Below the pieces are notes generated by a model, which had not been told where the DNA came from, did not search any database, and worked only from the letters and a program-made list of their open reading frames with translations. The translations under genes were made by a program, and so were the position numbers. This document shows positions 54,865 to 64,000 of a stretch of 64,000 bases of DNA, piece after piece. Location of the stretch: NCBI RefSeq assembly GCF_028640845.1, contig NC_080539.1, positions 156,983,236-157,047,235 on the forward strand. The letters are read 5' to 3'. The stretch comes from Ahaetulla prasina (lineage: Eukaryota > Chordata > Lepidosauria > Squamata > Colubridae). Within the stretch, counting starts at the first letter, position 1, and each line of letters opens with the position of its first letter.

Positions 54865-55440
54865 CCAAAAATACTTTACAAGAAGAGTTCTCCACTCCTC
54901 CGTATACAACAAAATACCTTATGCCACCAGACTTGAAATTCTGGGTTTAGAAAACTTAGAACTCAGCCGCCTCCGACAGGACCTGTGTTTAACTCATAGA
55001 ATCATCTATTGCAATGTCCTTCCTGTTGAAGACTACTTCAGCTTCAATCGCAACAATACAAGAGCAAACAATAGATTTAAACTTAATGTTAACTGCTCCA
55101 ATCTTGACTGCAGAAAATATGACTTCTGTAACAGAGTTATTAATGCATGGAACACATTACCTGACTCTGTGGTCTCTTCCCATAATCCCAAAATCTTCAA
55201 CCAAAAACTGTCTACTATTGACCTCACCCCATTCCTAAGAGGTCTATAAGGGGCATGCATAAGAGCACAAACATGCCTACCGTTCCTGTCCTACTGTTTC
55301 CTTTCATTATATACAATTTATATAGTTATTACATGCTTATACTCATATATATACTTATATGTTGTATAAATACTTCATGCTTATGCTTATGTATGCTGTT
55401 ATGACAAATAAAATAAAATAAAATAATTTGATTAAGCCAA
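54865..55440 (+). mobile_element. LINE 3' portion with (AAATA)n tail; most complete copy of its family here
   Basis: A plus frame with stop-free runs encodes L-E-I-L-G-L-E-N-L-E-L-S-R-L-R-Q-D-L, then D-Y-F-S-F-N, C-N-R-V-I-N-A-W-N-T-L-P and a terminal F-L-R-G-L. The 3' UTR runs to AAATAAAATAAAATAA. The domain order resembles the C-terminal end of CR1/L3-group ORF2. Other copies: 1-290, 1899-3020, 17270-17495, 58290-58440. Confidence 0.85.
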
Positions 55441-55444
55441 TAAG

Positions 55445-55998
55445 AAAAATCACGGCGATCCTTTAGCATATTTCAGAGGGAGGGGCTACAACAAAGAAGA
55501 GGGGGTTCTAAAGCACCAGAGGGCAGGACAAGAAACGATAGATGGAAACCAGTGGTGAAATTCAATTTTTTTTTACTATCAGTTCTGTGGTCATGGCTCG
55601 GTGAGCGTGGTATGGCTTGGTGGGCGTGGCTTTGTGGGCATGGCAGGGGAAGGATACTGCAAAATCCCCATTCCCACCCCACTCTGGGGCCAGTCAGGCG
55701 TGGTATTTGTCGATTCTCTGAACTACTCAAAATGTCCGCTACCAGTTCTCAAGAACCTGTCAGAACTTGCTGGATTTCACCCTGATGGAAACTCATCAAG
55801 AAGAGAAGCAACCTGGAATTAAGGAGAAACTTCCTAACGGTGAGAACAATTAACCAGTGGAACAGCTTGCCATCAGAAGTTGTGGGTGCTTCATCACTGG
55901 AGGTTTTTAAGAAGAGACTGGACGGTCATTTGTCTGAACTGGTATAGCCGGAGGTTGAATTAGGAGACCTCCAAGGTCCCTTCCAGCTCTATTATAAA
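55445..55998 (+). mobile_element. CR1 3' end split by a hAT MITE
   Basis: Left part CACCAGAGGGCAGGACAAGA. Right part CAACCTGGAATTAAGGAGAA, ACCAGTGGAACAGCTTGCC and GAGACCTCCAAGGTCCCTTC. The CR1 resumes directly after the MITE's target duplication. Confidence 0.9.
55550..55784 (-). mobile_element. hAT-like MITE in CR1 (235 bp)
   Basis: Termini CAGTGGTGAAATTC and GGATTTCACCCTG with a perfect 8-bp duplication ATGGAAAC (55542-55549, 55785-55792). Confidence 0.96.
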
Positions 55999-55999
55999 T

Positions 56000-56630
56000 T
56001 TGTAATTTGTAAATAAAGTGGCAGTGAGGGATTCAAAGAAGGGGTTTCCTAAACATAAAGAGCTGGCAAATAGAAGGCGCAGAAACTGTAGAAACAGCTG
56101 CTTTCCTCCCTATAACATATGTGACCAGTCACCATAAATGACCAGTCATGTTTCAGAGATATTACCTGAGTGGTGATAGGTGCTGAGGGAAGAAGATATA
56201 GCCATGTTGGCAGGACAGACTGTTCCTGTCAGTAGTGTTGTGACATCACAAGTCTCACCCCTTTTCTGCACGCGAGGTGATGTCACCGCCAAATTCTTCC
56301 TCTTTCCCCTCTCTTCCTTCTGCAGCAGTTCATAGCCCACTCCAGAGATGTCGAAAGGGAAGGGTCAAAAAAAGTTAAGAAGAGCTTCCATGGAAGTCTG
56401 AGAAAAAGATCCTGTTCATTCATTAATGTTAAAGCACCTTTTAAAGCAACCGGTCCTATTTTTTTTCCAGACTGGCCCAGAAGCCCCAAATAAGGGCTGC
56501 TATAATGAATTAGAAAGGAAGTACTGTTTTTGTCCTGGTGTGAGAGCTGAAATATTTTGTTTCAAATGATGGTTGAGTGTTTGTGGTATTAAAAAGTAGT
56601 CCCATGATTTTCTCCTAATTTATTTAATTT
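56000..56630. other. No recognised feature
   Basis: Short chance frames only. Confidence 0.45.
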
Positions 56631-56631
56631 A

Positions 56632-57745
56632 GAATAGAATAGAATAGAATTTTTTATTGGCCAAGTGTGATTGGACACACAAGGAATTTGTCTTGGTGCA
56701 TATGCTCTCAGTGTACATAAAAGAAAAGATACGTTCATCAAGGTACAACATTTACAACACAATTGATGATCAATATATCAATATAAATCATAAGGATTGC
56801 CAGCAACAAGTTATAGTCATACAGTCATAAGTGGAAAGAGATTGGTGATGGGAACTATGAAACGATTAATAGTAGTGCAGATTCAGTAAATAGTCTGACA
56901 GTGTTGAGGGAATTATTTGTTTAGCAGAGTGATGGCCTTCGGGAATAAACTGTTCTTGTGTCTAGTTGTTCTGGTGTGCAGTGCTCTATAGCGTCGTTTT
57001 GAGGGTAGGAGTTGAAACAGTTTATGTCCAGGATGCGAGGGATCTGCAAATATTTTCACGGCCCTCTTCTTGATTCGTGCAGTATACAGGTCCTCAATGG
57101 AAGGCAAGTTGGTAGCAATTATTTTTCTGCAGTTCTAATTATCCTCTGAAGTCTGTGTTTTTCTTGTTGGGTTGCAGAACCGAACCAGACAGTTATAGAG
57201 GTGCAAATGACAGACTCAATAATTCCTCTGTAGAATTGGATCAGCAGCTCCTTGGGCAGTTTGAGCTTACTGAGTTGGCGCAGAAAGAACATTCTTTGTT
57301 GTCCTTTTTAATGATGTTTTGATGTTAGCTGTCCATTTGAGATCTTGCGATATGATAGAACCCAGAAATTTGAAGGTTTCTACTGTTGATACTGTGTTGT
57401 CAAGTATTGTGAGAGGTGGAAGTATGGAAGGGTTTTTCCTAAAGTCTACCACCATTTCTACGGTTTTGAGTGTGTTCAGTTCCAGATTGTTTTGGTTGCA
57501 CCACAAGGCTAGTCGTTCGACCTCTCGTCTATATGCGGATTCGTCATTGTCTCGAATGAGACCAATCACTGTTGTGTCATCTGCGAACTTCAGTAGCTTA
57601 ACAAATGGATCATTGGAGATGCAGTCATTGGTATACAGAGAGAAGAGAAGTGGGGAGAGCACACAGCCTTGGGGGGCCCCTGTGCTAATTGTACAGGTAT
57701 TTGATGTGATCTTGCTTAGCTTCACCTGCTGCTTCCTGTTTGTTT
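56632..57745 (-). mobile_element. Rex1/CR1-type LINE with (AATAG)n 3' tail
   Basis: Minus frames: RT palm with I-S-T-G-A-P-Q-G-C-V-L-S-P-L-L-F and the catalytic K-F-A-D-D-T-T-V (57267-57725), then a C-terminal block P-S-H-P-G-H-K-L-F-Q-L-L-P-S-K-R-R-Y-R-A-L (56913-57107). The 3' end runs into four GAATA units (56634-56652). It is 5' truncated, with a frameshift between the two blocks around 57110-57270. Confidence 0.92.
57267..57725 (-). pseudogene. Rex1-type reverse transcriptase palm/thumb fragment
   Basis: A 152-codon frame containing the intact F-A-D-D catalytic motif, A-L-W-C-N-Q-N-N-L-E-L-N and F-K-F-L-G-S-I-I-S-Q-D-L-K-W. These blocks are highly typical of Rex1 elements, which are common in fish and present in reptiles. 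Fingers and any endonuclease are missing. Confidence 0.92.
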
Positions 57746-58289
57746 AGGATTTAGGATTTCTTATCTCCCCACCCACCACCCACCCACCCCCGTGCTTCTC
57801 ATAAAATAGGAAAGGGGGGGGGAAGAAGAAATGAGCAGCAAAAGATTCATATTATCAAGTTGTTGCCAACTCCTGCAGTGACGCTCAATACAGTTAGTTC
57901 GATTTTGCTTGAATTTATTAATATAGTTTGTAAGCTGTGAATCTTAAGAGATTGAATCCTCATGTAGTTCCGTGTAGGTCAAATTTTGAAATGTGACTTT
58001 TCCCTTCTTCCATATTTTAACTGATGGCCAGGAGCATTAAAATATATCTAACCTAACTAGATCATTGTGCAAACCCAACCAATTGGGGCGCTTAGTCAAC
58101 AAAACATGGTTAAAAATAGCAATTTATCCTTATATTCAAACCCAGCCTTAGAATTCATTTTCTTTTATATCTGTTTCAGAGATTAGATTTTAATGTACAA
58201 AGATTTTGTTTGCCTTCTTTGATAAAACTTTTAACAAATAGAAGCCCTACCTCCTTCATTTGCTCACTCTAAAGACTGGACAAAAACTA
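57746..58289. other. No recognised feature
   Basis: CCCACC-rich patch at about 57765-57790, otherwise unassigned. Confidence 0.45.
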
Positions 58290-58440
58290 TGGAGTATGTG
58301 TTGCTGAAGTTGTATTTTCTGCAATCAAGTTTGGAGCAGTTTATCTTGAGTTTGTATCAATTATTTGCCCATCTATTATTGAGGTTGAAGCTGAAGAAGT
58401 CGTTGAAGCTGAAGTTGCAACATTTTTTTTATATTTAATT
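58290..58440 (-). mobile_element. LINE fragment (family of 54865-55440)
   Basis: Contains CTGCAATCAAGTTTGGAGCA and GAGGTTGAAGCTGAAGAAGT, the inverse of the family coding region, with a small local duplication of TTGAAGCTGAAG. Confidence 0.75.
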
Positions 58441-60404
58441 ATTTAGATCATACCAAAGCTCCCCAGCCTACCAGAACTTTTCTCCCAGATCTGACAATTA
58501 CACCTACAAACAAGGCATTCGTGGAATAGCAAGACACTGTCAATTTCAGGGAAATAGAGCCTACATTGAGAAGCAGAAGCTTCATTCCTGCTTTGGAAAA
58601 GATGCAGGGAGAGCTTTTCATTATGACCATCCAAGTGAAGCTCAACCCAAGCAAATCCTCTGCCTCTGTACTGTAGTCAGGAGTGATCTTCTTAGATGCA
58701 CCTCCTTGTTAAAAATGGGCATCATTACAGGTCAAGCCAAAGAGCCATAATCATACAAGTAATGACTATATTGGATATGGATGATCTGAACCAGCAAACC
58801 AGGTGGAAAGAAAAGAGAGTCAGCTTTACTATTTAACCTTTTAACGATATTGACATTCATTGCTTTTTTTTATTTCTTTTTTTCAAAAGAACCTTTATTG
58901 CATTGCAATTGGATTACTGTAATGCAACCTTCAAACTCCTACACTAATGGAAGGACAAAAAAGATGAATTGTATTTCAGAAGAGAAAAATCTGCCAAAAT
59001 TGTCCAGCCTACCGAGAGAAGTGTCCTTAGTCTTTTGGACACCACCTTCCTCTGTCACTCAATTTTTGTGAAAAGTTAAAAACTTTCTAAGGTTATAGTT
59101 GCAATGGTCTTTTTTCTACAGATTGACAAGGGCAAAGAGAAAAGGAGCAGGACAAAACTTAATAGTCCGATTTCCCCCTCCTCCGAGTGGAAATTCAATT
59201 CCTATTTTTATACGTTTACAAATGCAAACATACTTACATTGTTGCAGATTCGAAAAAGAGAACCTATCCTTTAAAAGGAAAAGAAGTGCATTGCCTCTCA
59301 CCTAGCAGAAAAATCTGCAGCCTAGTGAATTGTAAGCTGCATATTCTGCAATCTGGCTTCAAGGTCCCTGCTTTTCAAACGAATGATTGATGGTCTTTAA
59401 ATCTGATTCAGACCAGACAGCTCTTCAAATTCTTTTAAGTTTCGGTTTCAGTTGATTGAAGTTCAAATTTCAGCTCAAAACAGTGCAATTCAGTACAAAA
59501 CACAAATTAAAACATAAATTACTGGAATGCAATAAATGTAATTCTATCATTACTGGAAATTAAAACTACTGCATGTCTTATTGTGTAGTTGTGGAGCCAG
59601 ATAGCAAAATATTGCAACCTGCTGGGTTTTTTGAGGGTTTTTTTCCCCATCAAATTGGAAAGAAACGTAAACTCTTCAAACAGAAGACTGTCCTCTGTGA
59701 AGTTAATTGCACTTTGGGCTCAGCAGTAGATTTCATAAGATCACCCATTTCCGTCACTGAACTGCTAACATCTGTTGTCTACAACTCAGATCATTTTTAT
59801 GTTTAATGAGAAATACTTATAAATGTGATTGAAGCTCCGCTCATTTTTTATGTGTATCACACATTGCACCCTTGTGGCCTCCATCACAACATTTTTTATA
59901 TTTTTTTAACTATACTCTGAGGACACTTTTGCTGGAAGAGGAAAAAATGGATGTCTGCAATTCGCTTGCCTCTATCGCTGGACTATTCTGGCTTCTTCTT
60001 CTTTTCTTTTCTTTTTACCGATTGACTGAGAAAAGACCAATAAGAATTTTTTTCTTCACTGTGGTCTGTAATTTGCATTACTTTGTTCATGTTCTAATTT
60101 TATGACATCTCAGAGAGTTCAAACAAATAAACAGGCAATGCATTAAGTATATATTATTACTGATAATAATATACGATGATGCCTTCTTAGGTATATTCAT
60201 AAGCGAGCTGCCCGGTGTTAATTAACATGCCATGATGATGAGACTGTTGAACTGTAAAGCTTCTCAGAAGGATAGACAGTAGACTGCTGTGTAGTTGTTG
60301 ATACTTCTTATTTTCTACCTGAGCTTACATCAGGTACATAGAACAGAACAAGTGGGAGAAGCAAAGAATGGTGCGAGAAAATAAATCCTCCTGGCATTTG
60401 TTAC
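58441..60404. other. No recognised feature
   Basis: AT-rich sequence with short frames. The frame at 59872-60105 looks membrane-like, but lacks homology and splice support. Confidence 0.4.
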
Positions 60405-60880
60405 CTACCTTTGTTGTTAGTTGCAAAGTCGTGTCCAACCCATCACAACCCTATGGACAACGTTCCTCCAGGTCTTCCTGTCCTCTACCATCCTCTGGAG
60501 TCCATTTAAGTTCACACCTACTGCTTCAGTGATTCCATCCAGCTACCTCATTCTCTGTCGTCCCCTTCTTCTTTTGCCCTTAGTCGTTCCCAGCATTAGG
60601 CTCTTCTCCAATGAGTCCTTCCTTCTCATTAGGTGGCCGAAGTATTTGAGTTTCATCTTCAGGATCTGGCCTTCTAAAGAGCAGTCAGGGTTGATCTCTT
60701 CTAGGACTGACCAGTTTGATCACCTTGCAGTCCAAGGGACTCACAGGAGTCTTCTCCAGCACCATGGTACAAAGGCCTCAATTCTTTGGCGCTCAGTCTT
60801 TCTTATGGTCCAACTTTCACAGCCATACATTGCAACTGGGAAAACCATAGCTTTGACTATACTGTTACCTACTAAAAGAC
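60405..60880 (-). mobile_element. BovB (RTE) LINE ORF2 C-terminal fragment
   Basis: The minus strand encodes A-M-V-F-P-V-A-M-Y-G-C-E-S-W-T, C-W-R-R-L-L, F-G-H-L-M-R-R-K-D-S-L-E-K, L-M-L-G and G-K-R-R-R-G-R-Q-R-M-R, the diagnostic BovB ending. The 3' edge has GACACGACTTTGCAACTAAC, like the BovB terminus. One or two stops interrupt it. Confidence 0.93.
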
Positions 60881-60884
60881 CTCA

Positions 60885-61190
60885 AAAGAAGAGATAGAAT
60901 ATATGGAGACATAGTTGGAATGCGAATGGAATGCACAAAAATCCTTGTTTTACTAAGTATCCTTAAAGTTAATAATCCATAATAAAAAGAGAACACAAAT
61001 AAAAAGACAAAAACTGAAGCATAGTGTGTCATATAGAATTGAAGGAGAATCGCACGCTCATAGAAGGAACTTACTAGTGTGTCAAGTCTTAATTCCTCAT
61101 TCCTGTAGGCATTTAAATTAAAAAATATCCTTGACAGATGGCTGCCTATCCTCTGCTCCTTGACTTCTAATGAGGGAGAAATGACTAGTC
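60885..61190. other. No recognised feature
   Basis: Nothing supportable. Confidence 0.45.
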
Positions 61191-61199
61191 CCCTAGGAA

Positions 61200-61440
61200 A
61201 TTGGTGTTACCATTGAACTGTTTTTGGCATTAGGTTTGTTTTCCTCATGTTCAGCCTAAATCTGCCTTCCTGTAATTTATAACTATTATTCCATGTTCTG
61301 CCCTCTAGAAGGAGGCAGGAGAGGTCTTGACCTTCTGTGTGGCACCCTTTCAGATATTTGAAAAACCTCTCTCCTTCTTCAACTTGAATAGGATGGGAAG
61401 GCGGCGTGCATGACCGCTGGGGTCCCACTGACGTGGTCCA
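61200..61440 (-). mobile_element. Diverged CR1 fragment
   Basis: The minus frame has G-E-R-F-F-K-Y-L-K-G-C-H and L-N-M-R-K-T-N-L-M, a worn version of the CR1 F-x-Y-L-R-G-C ... R-R-N-F block. Confidence 0.75.
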
Positions 61441-61608
61441 CATTTTTTGGATGGTTTCAGGTTCAAAGAAGCTTTTGCATTGTCACCACCATTCTGTTGC
61501 AGCTCAGGAGAGATTGTCAAAACAAACGAAAAGTTTGCAATGTGGAAATGTGACTCTGGAAACATGAAAGCCTTTTGGAAGACCATTCTTTCTGGTGGCC
61601 CAGTCCAT

Positions 61609-61656
<48 letters not shown>
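61609..61656. repeat. (CA)n microsatellite
   Basis: About 23 perfect units. Confidence 0.97.
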
Positions 61657-61658
<2 letters not shown>

Positions 61659-61659
61659 T

Positions 61660-62776
61660 TTACACCTTGTTCACAGCCCATGAGATTTTAGCCATCAGGA
61701 AAGCCCACCATTTCAAAGGCCTCCATCTAAGATTTATTTCCCCATCTATTCTTTCCCGGGTTGTTTTTTTTTAAAGCATCTTTCCCTCTGCTACAAAACT
61801 GTCACAGCAAAGCAAAAGAGTTAATTTAAGGCTCCTTCGTTTATTTTTAGTTGCTCAAGATCTGAAGGATTCGAAAACATTTCCCTTTTCTAATAGGACC
61901 AGCCTTCCTGTGTAGTAAGGCTGTCCATTGACCTTACTCCCTGCTGGAAGGTGCCACTGATCCGTGACAAAATTCCTGCAAGGCCTTTGAAAGCTAAATA
62001 GGAACCAGAAGAAAGTATTGCCATGCTTACAACGTTGGAAGCAGAGTTCAACAGGGGCTTTTGGGAAGGAAGAAGTTGCTCATGAAACAAACAAGCCCTT
62101 CCTGTGTTTGCTGAGAAGAAACTAATCACCCCTCTCTTGGCATAATAAGGTCATTACTGCTCCTTTGCTGATAGCTAGGAGGGTTTTCGGTCTGTAGTGG
62201 TGGTTTTGTGGCCACTGCTTTCTTTTAAGAAGAAATTTAGCTGCTAGGGGGCAGGGGGAGAAGTGGAGGGAAGGAAAGCAAAGCAAGACAAGCCATAATT
62301 GAAACACATTAATGGTAATTACTTCTTTCTTTCACTCATCATTCTGTCAGACAAATCCATTATCCTGCCATCTTCGTACATCCACCAAATTGCTCTTCCC
62401 TGTGGATGTACACAGACGTAAGGAAATCACGGCTCTGCTCCGTAAAATATCCCTTGCCCGTTCTATTTATACTTAGGAAGGTACAGTACATCTCAGCCAC
62501 AGAGACGAAGTGTGATTTTTGTCATGAATCACAGGTAGCTGGAGCTGCAAGTGCAAACATTGCAACAAGATGTTGGAAGGCCTTCCCGACCCCCCCACCC
62601 CGGTCTGGTCACCTACTTTCATCAGAAAGTACAAGATTTTTTTTTTAAAAAAAAGCAGGTTTTTATTGCCTTAATGAGAGGCTGATGGGAGATCCTCAGA
62701 TGAGTGTCTCACTTTCTTTGGTGTTTTTTAAATAGGGTCTAGAATAAATGGTTATAATGGCAGTCTATAATTATAC
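61660..62776. other. Repeat-poor stretch
   Basis: No TE seen. Around 62290-62330 there is a homeodomain-like cluster (CATTAATGGTAATTACTT). No credible exon. It could include conserved non-coding sequence, but nothing in the window tests this. Confidence 0.35.
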
Positions 62777-62784
62777 AACGGTAC

Positions 62785-62923
62785 CAGAGGTGGGTTTCAG
62801 CAGGTTCTGACCAGTTCTGGAGAACTGGTAGCTGAAATTTTGAGTAGTTCAGAGAACCGGTAGTAAAAATTCTGACTGGCCCCACCCCCATCTAGTAGTA
62901 AAAAAATTTGAAACCCACCAGTG
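62785..62923 (+). mobile_element. hAT-like MITE, internally deleted (139 bp)
   Basis: GGGTTTCAGCAGG subfamily (as at 18015), with termini CAGAGGTGGGTTTCAGC and GAAACCCACCAGTG. The 8-bp duplication is AACGGTAC / AACTGTAC. The middle is missing between CCCCCATCTA and GTAGTAAAAA. Confidence 0.93.
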
Positions 62924-63082
62924 AACTGTACCTCCGAAAGAAGCAGGAGCGAAGGCAGATGGCAGGAAATTCAGACAGCAGAAATGACAAAGAAGCGATC
63001 AGGCTTATAGAAAACAAGAAATGGCTACTTGACAAAAAGAAGGAAATATGAACTATAGAAAACTAAACCTGTGTTGAGGTCA

Positions 63083-63230
63083 GGTAGTCTCGACTTATAA
63101 CAGTTCATTTAGTGACCGTTCAAAATGACAATGGCTCTGTGGGGAGGAGGGAAGTGACTTATGACTGTTCTTCTGCTCCAGTTTTAATTAGCTGAAAGGC
63201 AGCTAGCTGAAACTTTAACCCAAAAAAAAT
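63083..63230. mobile_element. Mariner-like MITE, left part
   Basis: AGGTAGTCTCGACTTATAAC followed by GTTCATTTAGTGACCGTTC, the left end of the 30261-30653 family. The right end is missing. Confidence 0.7.
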
Positions 63231-64000
63231 CTCTGGGTGAGATTTTTGAAAATTGGGGTTTGAAGATGAGGATGTGATGGAGAAGATAAGGAAGCAGTGT
63301 CACAGTACCAGACATAAAACTGCTCAATTGCAACAATTCTTGGAACAGCCAGTTCGGATTAATTCAGACCTTACACATGAGATACTGTAGGGCTTTGTGT
63401 GCCTGCATAATAGAATCTCTTTATAATCTTCCATATCCAGAAAAAAGGAATTAAAAACTAGCAGATTCTTATCTAAATTGTAGCCAATGATTAGTTGGAA
63501 TGGATAGGAGTCTTTAAAGCCTACATATGTGCAGCTTTATCCTTTGATCACAAAATAATCCTGCATTGTTGATCCTAGATGATAGGTCACAAATTATTGT
63601 TGTCTCTCTGTTTTTAATATGTGCATTGCACGTTTTTTTTCACACCTTCTGTTGATCCTACAGAAACAAGGATGGTCACCCACATACCTTCTGTCTTTAT
63701 TTTTTTTAAAAAATAATGACAGACAACTCATTTATGGCTTTGTGCAAGACAGATTGAAAGGAGAAGGCTAAATCAAATTAAAAATAGAACAGAATCTATA
63801 ACATATGTAGTCATCATCATCATCATTCTAGCCATTGTCTTTCCAGGATGAAGGCCTCTTCCGCATGTTTCCTATCTATACAGTCCTGATCTTTCTTTTG
63901 CCAGTTGGGCCCACAATATTTCACAAGTTTCATGTTAAGTTTCATGTTAAACTGAACAGTTTCTTCTTGGATACATTTTCTTATGGTCTTGCAAAGTTCA
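63231..64000. other. No recognised feature; (ATC)n run
   Basis: An (ATC)n run lies at 63811-63826. The following GAAGGCCTCTTCC...TTGCCAGTTGGGCCC stretch resembles squamate RTE-like repeats, but is too short to call. Confidence 0.4.

Noticed and set aside
1..64000. A novel defence, biosynthetic or other multi-gene system
   Set aside because: The window shows vertebrate non-coding DNA dominated by transposons. No set of intact, co-oriented genes exists to support such a system.

Overview
This window is vertebrate nuclear DNA, most likely from a colubroid snake or close squamate relative. No host protein-coding gene, RNA gene, CRISPR array or prokaryotic feature can be supported. The attribution rests on the repeats: a Rex1/CR1-type LINE whose 3' end runs into an AATAG microsatellite, a BovB (RTE) LINE fragment, Sauria-type tRNA SINEs, CR1 3' ends, and a swarm of hAT-like MITEs carrying ACCGGTTCTGTGGGCGTGG-type motifs. 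Most open frames are shadows of transposons or microsatellites.

Layout: 1-6 kb holds LINE remnants, a Sauria SINE, a solo LTR (2003-2565, TSD GGTAG) nested in a LINE that also carries a hAT MITE, a mariner-like MITE and fold-back elements. 6022-11778 is a minus-strand Ty3/Gypsy element with two identical 177-bp LTRs, a 5-bp TSD, a tRNA-Ser(GCT) primer site and an internal tandem duplication of its integrase/LTR end. 12-19 kb holds LINE, CR1 and SINE debris and two hAT MITEs. 19373-29632 is a 5.1-kb tandem segmental duplication with 11 bp of shared sequence at its breakpoints. 30-33.6 kb is mostly repeat-poor, with one clean mariner-like MITE and a candidate conserved non-coding block. 33.6-45 kb is a complex locus: a 1.16-kb flank present twice, with a 3'-truncated second Gypsy element between the copies, itself split by a 4.3-kb L2-type LINE. 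45-64 kb holds a large palindromic element, more MITEs, SINEs, a Rex1 LINE, a BovB fragment and long stretches with nothing recognisable.

There is no pathway here. The content is a stratified record of transposon insertion (hAT MITE inside SINE, CR1 or LINE; LTR inside LINE; L2 inside Gypsy), with microhomology-type duplications and some regions that look like consensus or assembly errors. All repeat family names come from remembered features of these families, not a database search, and boundaries without a target-site duplication are approximate.
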